Assembly: GCF_000264995.1 (NCBI RefSeq)
Contig: NW_006767437.1
Span: forward strand, 2,025,755 to 2,089,754
Length of the DNA stretch: 64,000 nucleotides
Reading direction: 5' to 3'
Source: Punctularia strigosozonata HHB-11173 SS5
Taxonomy: Eukaryota > Basidiomycota > Agaricomycetes > Corticiales > Punctulariaceae
The notes beneath the pieces are model-generated. The model was not told the DNA's origin. It saw nothing but the letters and a program-made list of their open reading frames with translations, and searched no databases. Numbering within the stretch: the first letter of the stretch is position 1; the number at the start of each line of letters is the position of its first letter. Made by a program: the position numbers and the translations under genes. Of this stretch, positions 48,167 to 59,877 are shown in pieces.

Positions 48167-49938
48167 TTATGGTTCTAGTTTCACTTCCTCGTATCCATCG
48201 ACCAAGGTCGTTTCGGAGGCCTTCTGTTTACCAAGGCGTTGGATCCGGTTCCTCTTGCGGCAGCGACAGCAGCAGACGATCTGGACCCAGGTCAACTCTT
48301 TAAGCCAAGTCCCTACGCCTTTGAGCAGCGTAATAGACGTCAGCGCTGGCTGGACGACGATGATAATGGCCAAGATCTGAACATAAACGGTCGGTCCGTG
48401 TATGACGCTTTGAGCTATGGCAACGCACCTGGCCAAAATTCACGTTCCATGTGTCGTTATCGTGGGTTCCCATGAGCCCAAGTTCAACCTAGAGCCAGAC
48501 GGAATGAACGCATGTTCGATCAGGTATCCAATGCACCCACGCAGAAGATCCAGTAGAGCAAAGGAAGGACGATGACGGTCATGAAGTGGATGAAAGGGTA
48601 TTGACGGTTAACAGGTCCCCTGAAACGAGGAGCTCAAGTCAGCATTCAGGAATCGAGACAGTTCAGAAGTAGGGGGGATTCCACCCACCAGACCCTCCAA
48701 AATTTCCACGAGAACCCTGACTTCCATATTTCCTTCCTTTGGCGGAATATCGCTACTATCCAAGCGAGGATGGTGCCCAGGAGCGGCAGTATGAGAATGA
48801 ATCCGACTCCAGGAGATATCTCGATTGCCGCGATTATGAGCGCCCCCGCCGCGGCATAGAACAAAGAAACCAAGATGTCCCACACGGTCCGAGTGCAAGT
48901 TGGCTGCGAAAAGTGGCGAGGGTTGGAAGAATAAATGAAGATGACCATGGCTAGCCATAATACCAGAGAGAGAAGTACGATGAACAACGCGACCATATGC
49001 CGAGGGCGCCACCTGGAGCGGCCAGGTTCTCCGTCACCTGGCCCGAGAGTGTTGCGCAGACGATGCGTCTTTGATCCACCGAGCGCCCAGAAGGAGTATA
49101 CCCAAAGGTAGAGAGTAACAGGAGATCCGATCAAGATGCTAATGAGGTCATTAATGGCGATGCTACACAGGAGACGAGAATCATGCCTGGCAATCACGGA
49201 ATGAAACTTGGTTAACTGATTTTGGTATAAGGTCAAGCTTGTGGCGAAAAGCTATTAAGACGACTTCAATTGGTGCGAGATAAACCGCATTGCAACAACC
49301 CACGAGAGAGTAAATCGTCAACAACTATGAAATACTTGGTGAGCCAACGCCTGATTAACGGATCGCGCACGATCGTACCTGAGCTTGGAAGGCGTCTTCG
49401 ATTTTTTCGGGCTTGTAGAATATATGCAAGGCTATCCTCATGTCAATCAACGAACCACCTCGTTTGCAAGGGTCTCACAAAGGAAGAAGTTGGTGAGATA
49501 CGCTGCACGGTCAGGTAAAGTCAGCACCCCGTATGCTGAGCAAACGAGACTTCTGGATACCTCCGAATCGCGTTAGACGACCTATGTGCACATTTCCTGA
49601 GAATTAATTTCATGCGTGTGACTCGATACCACACACCCGCAACATCAGACTGGGGACAGTAGCCAAAAGGGCAGTCGTCATCGGATCTATCAGAGCCCGA
49701 AACTCGCATCAGACAATAGACAACTGAGAGCATGGCGAAGGGATTGGCCCGCTTACGGTGGAGCCAAGCAGTACGCGTTGATGAACGAGATCGTGTCGGT
49801 GATGTTCAAGAAGGAGACCATGCCATTTGTAATATTGCACGCGGAGTAGTCATTCATAGAAGTATCATCGGAAAATGTTTGGTTGTAATAGCATGTAGTG
49901 TCGCTGAAGAAGTTTTGCCAATTGTAAGGTTCAGCCAT
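48167..49938 (-). CDS. Multipass membrane protein of an uncharacterised basidiomycete family
   Basis: Starts at an ATG at 49938 with MAEPYNWQNFFSDTTCYYNQ, a Cys/Asn-rich extracellular start typical of this unnamed family. It continues with DDCPFGYCPQSDVAG and then many hydrophobic segments: YLTNFFLSLHIFYKPE.., a long exon 48646-49236 with several helices (VTLYLWVYSFWALGG, HMVALFIVLLSLVLWLAMVIFIY, DILVSLFYAAAGALIIAA, FILILPLLGTILAWIVAIF), NRQYPFIHFMTVIVLPLLYW, and a final ILAIIIVVQPALTSITLL before a basic tail. Seven or more helices resemble a receptor, but no GPCR motif is visible. The joins between 49237 and 49420 are uncertain. The stop at 48167 closes the last exon. Confidence 0.75.
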
Positions 49939-50950
49939 GGCTGCTGTCGTACTCTAGACCGATACGAAGGAAAGGTTGCTGGATCATCCGGGTGGGCATA
50001 TATATACAAGCACAGGAACGGGCGCCTATGCGAAGCGGCATCGGGAACGTTTCCCATGAGCGTTGGATGATCAACCCGGATTTGTATCGTTGTCTAGGTC
50101 CTGTATTTTGAGTTCTGCCGAGACACCGCGCGATTCGGTTCTGTATCACGAACTATTTCCAGCTGCGAGAAAGGACACGCCTTTTTGCACAGCAAAGCGA
50201 CTTCGCTGGTCCGAAGGCACGTTTCATCGATTGAACGCCATGAAAGCGTCTTCGTACAGAGTTGCCGAACGTTCATGTGACTGACGAAGCGTTGGCTAGA
50301 CGCTGGGCGAGCGAAGCCTTGGTGCTCGCCACCGCTTGGACTTAACATCGGTTGTCTAAAATGTGTGGTTCGCACGCCGAATGGGCGCCAATCAGACGCC
50401 AGGAGCGCCGTTACCTATTGATTAACGATGAAACGCCGCGGAACGCCGGAATATCCTAACTTTGTGTCAGGGGCGTTTCATCGACAATGAGGACAATCGG
50501 CTTTAGAGCACTAAAACGCACCAGTGGCGTCACACGCCACTCATGCCTTGGATCACAGGCTTGTCGCCATCGTTTGAATGCCTGGGCACGATAGCTACTG
50601 GCCCAGGACCGTCCGGTACCGTTGCTAGCCCACGCTGGAATTTCAGGAGGTGGGCTCGTGACTGTGGAAGATCAATAGACCTCGCAAAGCAGAGTAGATC
50701 TCGTTGACTCTCAGCACATCGGACGAGTTGGTCATGCCATTGCGGTACTTTAGGGCAACTTACCAGCGACCACGCGAAGAACGATGAGCGTCCATGTCAT
50801 CATTGTCCTGGAGCGGACGTTGCCGGGCGATGGCAGACCAAAACACAATATCGTCCTTGCAAGTGAGCCAAGTAGATAGGATAACCCCTTCTTAAGTAAC
50901 GAAATATGATACTTGATCGCAGAGCGTCATCCACGAATGATAAGTCTTGA
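49939..50950. other. Intergenic region
   Basis: About 1 kb between the 5' end of the membrane-protein gene and the 3' end of eIF3j. Nothing recognisable. Around 50385-50460 there are several GGCGCC/CGCCA-type short repeats. Confidence 0.45.
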
Positions 50951-52433
50951 TTACATGAAATCGTTTGGATCATTCCCAAAGTCGTCCAAAGCCTCATCGT
51001 AAACCCCGGTATCGATCCTGAATATCCGGCGTTAGCATACCTCACTTCGACTGAAATCATAGAGAAAGGGGGAGCGCACTTTCCAACACCCTTCGCACTG
51101 CCGAGCGTCGCCTTGGCATTTGCTTTCGTGTTGGATTTCTTCTTTCCGCTAGCCTGTCCGAAATGGAGGAAGTCAGAAGGACCGCACTGAGCGAGTAACT
51201 GAAAGAATATCTGCGTAACGACGCTGGATAATCGCCCAGAAGGTGGCTCATGGACAAGGGAAGAGTATAGAGGTAGAACTCACTTTATCCCGCTGCTCCT
51301 TCTGCTTTTCGTTCGCTAGCGTCGTCAAGCCCGAAGCGGCCTTACGAACTTCAACGTCCCGGAGAGGCATAGCCAAGTCGCGGACGTGTTGCTCCACGAA
51401 TGCAGGGTAAAGAGGCTTGTCTGCAAGGCATCGAAGATATATGGTAATTATGCAAAGTCGAATAGCAAGACGATTTAGAATGTGAAAGGTTCGGGAAGTG
51501 TAGGGCGTACCCTGTAAGCGATTGATCAAGACTTCAATGATTTTCTTCGAATACTCATGGAACTCATCCTTGGTTCGAGGGTTGAATGTCAAGAGAGAGT
51601 TGAGTTCGGACGACGCAGAGGTGCCTTTGCGCGTGCGCGAGCTTCGTTACGCATGGAAATCAAAGCGTCACGCTTGTTACATACCGGTAGCCGATTGACC
51701 GAAGAGATCGGCGGCGTTGTTCAGGTCACTCTTCAGCTCCCGTTCCCGGTCTAGTCGTGCCTTCTCTCGAGGGTCAAGAACAGCGTCCTCATCGTAGTCA
51801 TCCGATTCAACACCTATGTCGAAATAACGATCAATTGGGGTCCTGAGCATGCCACCATCGACTGCAGCTACTGGGCGCGCGATCTCAACGACTTGACATA
51901 CGTACCTTCTGTTGCTCGTTTCGCCTTCTCTGCTTCCTTCTCCGCGAGTTTGGCCTTCAGCGTTCCCTTTTTCTTAGGGGGCGCAGCCGTCGTCTGTGAT
52001 GGGTGTCAGTATGCAGGGGGAGAGATATGGGCAAGTGAAGCACGGGTTTTGGAGCGGTTTCTTCTTCCGATGATGATGACTCCTCCCAATCAGACTAATA
52101 ATTCGGATCAATCGATTGTAAAAGCCCCTGCAGATTCCGAGTGTACGAACCGCTGGACCTGACTCTTCCTCGTCCTCACCCTCCCACTTCTTCTTCACCG
52201 GCTTCTTTGTCGCAACGACCTTCGCACAATCATTCCTCTATGTTGCTTAGAGTCCAGTAGCAGGATACACATACAGGATCCTTCTTCGTACCCGCAGTAC
52301 CGTTTGCAGGGGCCGAGGGCGATGAAGACTCCTCGGAGGACGAGCCGGACTCGTCTAGCGGCATGGCGAAGAGACAGTGTCATTGGTAGGATCCAGGCAT
52401 CGAAAGCGGTTGTTCATTACCCCAGTCAGACAT
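50951..52433 (-). CDS. hcr1: Translation initiation factor eIF3 subunit J (Hcr1)
   Basis: About ten short exons, roughly 270 residues. The first exon (52421-52433) encodes only MSDW. Marks of eIF3j: acidic N-terminus (DESGSSSEESSS), PVKKKWEGEDEEES, SDWEESSSEEE, PPKKKGTLKAKLAEKEAEKAKRA, DPREKARLDRERELKSDLNNAADLFG, FNPRTKDEFHEYSKKIIEVLINRLQ, and the C-terminal KIDTGVYDEALDDFGNDPNDFM with stop at 50951. eIF3j helps 40S subunit recruitment and ribosome recycling, and links eIF3 to mRNA-entry-channel remodelling. Each intron is about 45-70 bases. One donor (GTTCGT after GGCCCAGCG-type codons) is unusual but keeps the frame. Confidence 0.9.
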
Positions 52434-53071
52434 CTCAGGGTTTGTGTTGGATACACAGATGCAAGGTAGAGTAGAGTAGTGAAGGAGATCGATTGGTTTA
52501 GCAACTTATCGAGAACGCGCAGCGTGGGAATTCCGATGTAATCAGTTCACCACAACAACTGCTTTGGAGGTTTTGAACACTTGGAGTTGTGTCGTGTTCA
52601 CCGCGCATGAAGTGGCGATAGTCAGATATCGAATGGCATACGTGCCATGGAAGGTGGTGGTAAAGGTTCAAAAGATATCTCAATCAGGTCCTCAATGAGC
52701 CCACGACAAAATCTTCAATGGTACTGTGGACATTGTTTTCATACCTAAAAACATAGCTGATGCTATCATATATTCGTCGATCTGTATCTCCCGATGGATC
52801 GGGTTAACTTGCGCCCGGCACTGTAAGGTTGGGTCGGATTGGGTCGTGCACGACGCTGCACCCAGCGCTTCCGAATCAACACACGGGCTTTGGTGACGAT
52901 TTCCTCGAACTCAAGGTCGATGGCATCGCAGAGAGTCTGAAGTAACTTACCTAGATGCTTTCGTACAGATATTTCATTTCACGCTCGGAAAAGTGTGGCG
53001 TTGACCTGATCTGCTAGAATTTACGCCGACATCCGTCATTCAGCTAAAATAATGTTGCGCCCGGTCCGACC
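52434..53071. other. Intergenic; eIF3j promoter side
   Basis: About 640 bases ending at the first 121-bp element copy. No gene seen. Confidence 0.45.
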
Positions 53072-53192
53072 ATCAGGAAAAATCGGACTATCGAAAGAGT
53101 CGCTTATTGGGTACCGAAACCCTCTAAAGCTACTAAATGAGCACGTTTTAGTACGTCTTAGGAGGCTTTTAGCAAATCCGGTTTTTCCTGAT
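53072..53192 (+). repeat. 121-bp element, copy A (near-palindromic ends)
   Basis: Begins ATCAGGAAAAATCGGA and ends with its near complement TCCGGTTTTTCCTGAT, so the copy itself has terminal inverted repeats of about 16 bases. The interior includes GGGTACC and CTACTAAATGAGCACG. Its reverse complement occurs at 53544-53664 with about five differences. Small size, terminal inverted repeats and lack of coding capacity fit a MITE-like nonautonomous DNA element, but the family is not recognised. Both copies are adjacent to GACC/GTGG flanks; a target duplication is not clear. Confidence 0.7.
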
Positions 53193-53543
53193 GACCCCGG
53201 TCAAGGAGCGGCATTATCCTAAGTTTCATCGAGGATTCATGATCTATACGGAGGATCAAGAATGTTTCTCATACTCCCCCACACCTTCCACCTCAGCGCA
53301 AGAAGCACTTCCATCGCTCGTACTACTCTGGAGCTGACTTTCCCGCCTTCACCAAAGCATATGAGAGCGTACGTAGGCCAAGAGCTCGCGCGCAACACCT
53401 TCATGCTCGATATAGCAATGTTATAAGAAATTTGTATGTATGCTTCCGAGCCCGACACGCTTACTGAAATGGCAGTTATCCGACTGTCGAATGATCGGCC
53501 CGCGGTAAAGTAGGTATTGGCAAAATGAGGTGACTGGCTATGC
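53193..53543. other. Spacer between the two inverted 121-bp copies
   Basis: About 350 bases. A minus-strand frame of 102 codons (53237-53545) crosses it without family resemblance. It may be the interior of a larger 593-bp element that has the 121-bp copies as its arms. Confidence 0.4.
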
Positions 53544-53664
53544 ATCAGGAAAGACCGGATTTGCTAAAAACCTCCTAAAACGTACTAAAACGTGCTCATT
53601 TAGTAGCTTTAGAGGGTTTCGGTACCCAATAAGCGACTCTTTTGATAGTCCGATTTTTCCTGAT
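53544..53664 (-). repeat. 121-bp element, copy B (inverted)
   Basis: Reverse complement of copy A over its full 121 bases, with about five differences, mostly transitions near the ends and middle. Copies A and B together delimit 53072-53664. Confidence 0.7.
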
Positions 53665-56560
53665 GTGGTTGCACGACATTGAGGCGGACGTAGTGAAGGC
53701 GAATAATGCACTCACGCCGTTCAGAGGGACCCGAAGAGCTTTTAACGAAGCAGGATTACCTTGCCGTATGACGTGCTTGCTACTGACCAGTATGTAATGT
53801 CGCTCAATACACTATCATACCCTCACATGGACGTTTCTCCATTCGTCTTTTGATAGGTTTCGTAGTTACGTTTCATTACATTACACAATGATCAGTTCGA
53901 AATACGACGATTTCGAGAGGTGGACGCGCCTAACATACATGTGTCACGCAGTGAGCAAGACACGTAGGCAGTAGCATCAGACGACGGAATACTCGTTTGC
54001 GAGGTTACCTGTCGTGGATCACACGAAACAGCTCCATGATGACCGAAGAATTCGTCGCGGTGCAGGATGTCTTCGGTTCGCCGTGACGTATCCAAAGGAT
54101 CTTGCACGGTGATTCGCTGCCAGCCGATGTCATAAAGCATCAATAAATGCAGGTCCGGTATCGCGCAACAATATTCTGGAAGCCGGAACTTGCAATAAAC
54201 CAGCAGTGTCTACAATGTGGTACTAAGGCGGGCTACTCGGATTAAGAAGCACTTTAAGTTAGTTATGACGAGACCTTCGCGAGTAAAACGGGGAATTCAA
54301 GCTTACCATATCATGTTACCCAAGAACGGCCGTGTGTCTTGCACGGGCGACCTCTAGGGACGGACGTTCATAAAGTTGAATCCCAAGGCAGCTAAGTGTG
54401 GGCGTGAGGTCTTGTCATATATGACTGCGAAAGAGATATACATGCTTACTGAGAACGCAGTACGAGTGCGAGTAGAGTGCCCTGGTAGTAATCTGCAGGA
54501 GTGGGAAAAGCAGAGTCATCCTCAAGAACACATCGACCGAGTACCACATCGCAAGATCGAGTACAGAGTGTCCTTCGGTCAACCGAGGCTCGTTGCTACC
54601 AGTAGACGGTGCAATGGTGCTGTGTTGCTGGAGCATAATCATTCAGGTCCAGGGTCAAGCATCTCGATGGTCATGAGTGGCTAGTAATTTCCACTGGTAC
54701 AGCGGTGCACGGAGTATAATGCCGGTACCTCCGAGGCGGTTGCCACCGCGGCGTCGGTACACCCGGCAGTTTGAACCAAAACGAGTCACTCAAACTCTAT
54801 GATATTCAGGCGCAAGAGGTGGGTGTTGCTACCGTATCGCTTCTCCTCCACAAGGGGGAATCTGCTTCATCTTCGAGCATCGTCTTTGCATCAATCTCCG
54901 GCGAATGCTCATTCGCCTCGATGGCCGTCGGCAGCAACCCCATAAGCTTGCGGCCAAGCCGTCGTGTGTGGGTGGGTCTCGAAGTGCTTTCTCGCAGTTC
55001 CTCACCCAGCAAGAAAGTACAGCCGCGCCAGAAAAACGGTGTCGCCCTAACAGCGATCACTTGTTTCAGGCGGGATTGATGGAGGGAACCCAAAGACCTG
55101 CACATAGATAGAGTCAATCACCACACTGAACGGCGTGTAGGTTCGAAGAATTTGGATCGTACGCGCGGAGTCCCGAGGGAAAAAACAACAACACAGGTTC
55201 CACTCTTCTCTGATTTAATTGGACAGGGTCCTTGTTTTCCCGCGCACGTTTCCCGTTGAACCGTTGAAGATGTCGTAGAAGGACAAAACAATCCAACCTC
55301 TCAGCCTAGATATCGGCGGAGGATCCGTTGCTATAGTTCCAAAGTGCGAGCGCGGAGTGCCAACCGGATCTTGCACTTGAAGAGTTCCGGGGTCATGCTA
55401 GTGTTCACATCATGGCAGTAGTCCCGGATGTTGTGTCCCAGAAAAAGACTTGTCTGCGAAAAAGGGCCGGTGTATCCACAAGAGACTGATCGCCCAATGG
55501 TGGTGGAATACCTTCAGGCGAGCTTAGGCTAGTCAGGGGTAGAAAGGTCGGTTCCGGAGCGACTATCCCACAGAACGGGCCCGTGGATGATGTAAAGCAC
55601 CTTCGTAACAAGATACTAGACTGCCTTATTCGTTCCTCATGCTGTAAGCCTACCGTGAGGCGCCCGCGGGGACCTGTGATTTCCACTACGAAACCGATGA
55701 TCGAACGGACCAATCGTGAGCACGTACATGTCCATGTCTTTAGCGGAGTACAGACGTACGTGGAGCAAATCCCCGGCGGTTACGGAGGCAAGGAGCTACA
55801 CCGTAGTTCTCGGAGGGATACAGGTCAATTTGAGCCCTTATTGGGCAGAATCGCAACGAAGACACCAGATTCCAACACAGAGGGTGAGAGTGATCCAGTC
55901 AGGAAGCTTCCAGTTGCCCTCGTGCCTTCTATTCCGTCGGTACCTCAAACACCGAGCCCTGCTTCGCATACGGAATACAGACTTGGATGCAAGAATGTTC
56001 GAGCTGGACGAAACGCGCTGCAGCTCAATCGATATCAGGAGCAGACCATCGACGACGTCATGGGGGAGGTGACGAGGCTGTGCTTCTTGCTGTGCGAAAA
56101 AGAGTAGTGGCTTTCCGAATCGGATTCTTTGATTGTCCTCAGATCCGTCGCATGCTACACATGCTATGAGCAATACACCGAACAGCGTTGCTCGAAGGCA
56201 AAGCTATCGAAACCTTGTGTCTTTGGCATTTTCCAATCCGCTTATCGAATGATCGAGCCGCAACCTACGGGATCATTCCTGCGTGTATTATCGGTCGATT
56301 GACCAGTCTGGGATACGAAATTGATGTAACTTGCTGCGCATTCACCGCGATCACTCTCAACGTTCTGTAGTTCCGTTTGTGATGGCCTCCGTCAAGAATA
56401 GAGGCCGGCAACCCGGCTACGCTTCTCTGCTCCAGGATAACAAATCGTCGTGATTTCCCCTGGCGATCCATCATATCCTACTTGACGTATTCTGGAAGGT
56501 GCCGTGCTAAGCCCATAACGCGTGTAAGTCGTTGCCATGGACCACTCAAGATCAACGTTC
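53665..56560. other. Gene-poor interval
   Basis: About 2.9 kb without a gene I can support. Minus-strand frames near 54806-55117 (RLGRKLMGLLPTAIEANEH..) and 55405-55713 (FVVEITGPRGRLTVGLQHEE..) have protein-like composition and could be exons of an unrecognised or decayed gene, but splice joins were not found. Confidence 0.35.
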
Positions 56561-57391
56561 ATCGATCGTCTATGACTTGAACAGAACCGACATTTCGACC
56601 TCATCTGCGATCTGGTCGTCCTGTTCACGCCTCCCGTGAGAAACAAGGAGCAGAAGACCCATGGCCAGTCTGAGGGATCTCGGCATATTCTCGCTCAGAG
56701 GCGCCTGGCGTAAGTTGTGCATGCTTGCTTCTCGGATCTTGCCATTTTCAATGTGCGGATTCGCAGCTTTATGCCAACACGGCGATTCATTTTCGCCAAA
56801 AGAGGACGTGGCTGCTAAAGCGTCCGCATCTTGTAGGGCAAGGGCTTCTTCACGAGGAGGTTATTCGTCTCCCATCATAGACCTGCTTACGAATCGTCCG
56901 CAATGCGCGTATCAACACACGCGGTAGCAGACGTGTTCATCCCCGGTGGTCAGCAGGTCCTGGGCGAAGGGGACATCTGGCGTGCTCCTAATCTGACCAT
57001 GCTAGAACTTCGTGCCGCAGGGACCATTCAATCATACCTCCGGGATGCATCGAGGTGGTCGAACTTGGTCTAGGTTTGCCAGCTGGATGCACCCGTTCAC
57101 CCTCTTTGACATCGTACGTGCATCTCCCCGATACCCACGGTAGAGAACCTTGTCGTCATCGCCGAGCGCATCCTTGGGAAGAGGGTCGTAATGGCGGTAT
57201 GCCCCTGAGAACGGACGCGTCCCGTCAAACGGTCTCTTGATGGGATCTCCTTCGACATCGGATTGGAGTCTATCTTGGTGCTGACCGATCATATTCGTGC
57301 AATTCAGTCTCACAGCATTCCTGCGTTCGTTCGAGCGACCACGGTGGATCCGAAAACCCTGCGCAATCGCAGAACAATCTGCCAAAGACAT
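56561..57391 (-). pseudogene. Possible unrecognised spliced gene or remnant
   Basis: An ATG at 57391 opens a 119-codon frame with protein-like sequence (VEGDPIKRPFDGTRPFSGAYRHYDPLPKDALGDDDK split over two lines of thought: KRPFDGTRPFSGAYRHYDPL, then PKDALGDDDKVLYRGYRGDA). Downstream on the same strand a start-less frame near 56570-56860 reads EALALQDADALAATSSFGEN and continues for about 90 residues with helical character. Short candidate exons between them can be drawn, but one runs into stops. I recognise no family. It begins only 16 bases after the acyl-CoA-binding gene's stop, which is close for an independent gene. Confidence 0.25.
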
Positions 57392-57406
57392 GTGCGACCG
57401 TTACAT

Positions 57407-57953
57407 TCAAGCCGCTTCGATCTGCTTGATGTAGGCCTCGCTCTCTGGGTTCCCAGTTCTCTTGAGGATCTATGGAGAAAACAGGATTAGCCCCGGCGAT
57501 TTCAAGATCCGGGGCTGGTCGACATACATCGATCAAGGCCGCAACATATTTCTCGTAAGCCTCCTCCGGTGAGACACCCTTCACGGAGTTCCACGCGTCC
57601 CTGAAGGCGACGTATACGCAAGAACGTGAGATTATATGCGCTGCACCAGAGTTTCCACACGCACCACTTTGCCTTTCCTACAAAGTCCAACATGCCCGGA
57701 CGTGTCGTGTTAACGTCGCCGGCGGTTGCTAAGCAGATGGGTCCGGTGAATAGATGTCCGGATTCTCTGTGCCATCATACCCAACCTTGCTTGTAATACT
57801 TGTAGAACTGGGGGATAGATCGCGTTTAGCAGTGCGTGGTCAGGGCCGAGCTACACTCACGAGCAGCTGCTCGTCCTGAGAGGGCTTGATCGGGCCATCC
57901 TTCGGCAGGTTCTGCACGATTTCGACTGCCTTCTCAAACTTGGCCTTAGACAT
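57407..57953 (-). CDS. Acyl-CoA-binding protein
   Basis: Five exons: 57861-57953, 57786-57807, 57665-57728, 57528-57600, 57407-57469; 104 residues, the normal ACBP length. The family core is complete: [42 protein letters not shown] (YKQAT.GD), [20 protein letters not shown] (KWDAW) and [19 protein letters not shown]. The conserved Tyr and Lys of the acyl-CoA pocket are present. It binds long-chain acyl-CoA esters in the cytosol and feeds lipid synthesis and transport. The 22-base second exon is supported by phase and conserved residues. It is divergent from the tandem-PH gene across about 250 bases. Confidence 0.95.
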
Positions 57954-58203
57954 ATTCCTTGATCGCGATGACTGGAGTAACGAAGACGAGGAGAGGTAGG
58001 AGCGATCGCCATCCCTTACTTAGCACGGTCTGATTGGGGCCGAAGTGTCACGTCACGGGGATCAGTGACGCGGGTCACCGACCTGGTGATGGCGGTGACG
58101 AGCTGTTGTTGGAGACGACCGCTGCGTCAACGCGCAACGTCAGCTTGTCGAATCCACACTGCACAGTCGGACTCCTATCCTTCCCTTTGATACCGTGAAC
58201 GTA
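57954..58203. promoter_or_regulatory. Divergent promoter of ACBP and tandem-PH genes
   Basis: 250 bases between two ATGs facing apart. Between 58047 and 58099 five copies of GTCAC/GTGAC occur in both orientations (58047, 58052, 58065, 58074, 58095), some inside CGTCA/TGACG. This clustering suggests binding sites for a bZIP/CREB-like factor, but that is inference. Confidence 0.4.
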
Positions 58204-59877
58204 ATGGCGAAACCGGCTCCGCCGCCATCTCTGCAAGAAATCACACGAAAATTATCTCTACATTCGGTCGCAAAGCCCCCCAAGGTCGGTGTAATCCCAA
58301 CTTGTGACATCTAAACCATGGCAACCTCATTTTCGGGCTGTTTCTCGTTACCTCTAGCCGCCGAGTATCCTTGCAGCATCGGGGGGCGAATCCGACTCGG
58401 ACTCGATCGTCAGCCCCGACCTGGCACCTCCAAGCCCATTAGTACCGGTGTCGGCGCCAACGGGGATCCTCATATCCAGCTCGTCGCAGCCACCTCTTTC
58501 CGTCATTGCGGAGGCGCGCGCTGGCAGCGGAGAAGAGTCAGAAGAAGAGGACGAGGAGGGAGGATGGAGATCCGAACATGCGGGACCGGCTGCTAAAAGA
58601 TCTCGGGACGATAGCGTGATTAAAGCGGGTTACCTATGGAAGAAGGGCGAGAGGAGGAAGGTGAGTGGGATACGTATGGGATGCGCTCCTATCTGATATC
58701 TTTGCTAGACGTGGAAGAAGCGATGGTTCGTGTTACGACCAACGCAGCTAGCTTACTACAAGACCTCAGCGGAGTATCGCCTGCTTCGCCTCCTTGAACT
58801 GAGCGAAGTCCATTCTTGCACTACCGTGGACCTGAAGAAGCACGCGCACTCTTTTGGACTGGTATCTCCCACACGCACATTCTACCTGCACGCCGACTCC
58901 AGCCAGGAAATGCAAGGCTGGGTGACAGCTATCAATCATGCTAAGGAGAATCTGGACACCACGTCCACGCAAAACTCTGGAGGAAGCTCCTCGCCTATCA
59001 ACATCCCTACCCGCAAATCGTCAGGGCAAGGTCCGACAGCGACTTCGTCTACCTCTCACTCCCCTCTAAGCCACGCCATCACGACTTCTGACTCTGACGA
59101 CGCCTATGGAAGCGCGCCAAACTCCTACTCGGCGTCGTCCCCTCCAAGAACGTCTTTGCAGACTTCGCCTTCGAAGCATCAGACGAACCATCCAGCAGAT
59201 CCCGGCAAGATGGTGCTCTCCGGCTACTTGATGAAAATGGGCGCGCAACGCCGGAAATGGCGAAAACGGTGGTTTGTGCTCACTGGCGAGTTTCTCACGT
59301 ATAGTGGGAGCCACATGGTGAGATGAGCCGTATGATTATCGCGACCGCGCTCACGCAACGTCCCTCTCAGGACACGAAACCGCATCGCCAGGTCCCTCTT
59401 TCGCAGATCGTTGACGCGCTCGAATGCGAGATGCCTCACAATCGCGCCGCGCCGCACGGGTCAATCCCGGCGGCGTCCCCTCCGCAGGCTCTCGCTGGGA
59501 GCGCTGACGACGGAGATCCATCGGGGACGCACACGTTCAAGATCATCACCACGAAACGTGCCTTGCTTCTCTGCGCGCCGAGCGAGGAGGAAGAGATCCA
59601 GTGGCTGAGCGCCGTGCGGGCGCTGATTGCCCGCCGATCAGGGGCGAATCCCACCGAGGGCGCGCCCACGGCGACTTCTGGCCAGGGCGCTGGAAGGGAG
59701 AAGGCGGGATCGGAGATCGCGCACGGGCACCCAATCTCGGGATCGGCATCGGTCGCGACGTCGGGATCGGGCGGCCTGCGCGCTAAGGTCCGGCGGTTGA
59801 GTACGAGCGGGACGAGCGGGACGTCGCATCATCCGCGCGGAGTGTCCGAGGAGAGTTCCGTTGATAGGCATCACTAG
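58204..59877 (+). CDS. Tandem PH-domain protein (TAPP-like)
   Basis: Four exons: 58204-58284, 58358-58660, 58709-59317, 59371-59877; 499 residues. After a disordered N-terminus with acidic blocks, PH domain 1 runs from IKAGYLWKKGERRKTWKKRW to about AINHAKENL, with the expected W in its last helix (MQGWVTAI). A Ser-rich linker of ~85 residues follows, then PH domain 2 from VLSGYLMKMGAQRRKWRKRWF to EEIQWLSAVRAL, with a ~40-residue insert in its middle loops. Both first strands have the basic K..KKRW/K..RKRW pattern of phosphoinositide binding. The layout resembles TAPP/PLEKHA adaptors, which bind PI(3,4)P2 in animals. Lipid specificity here is untested. Confidence 0.88.
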
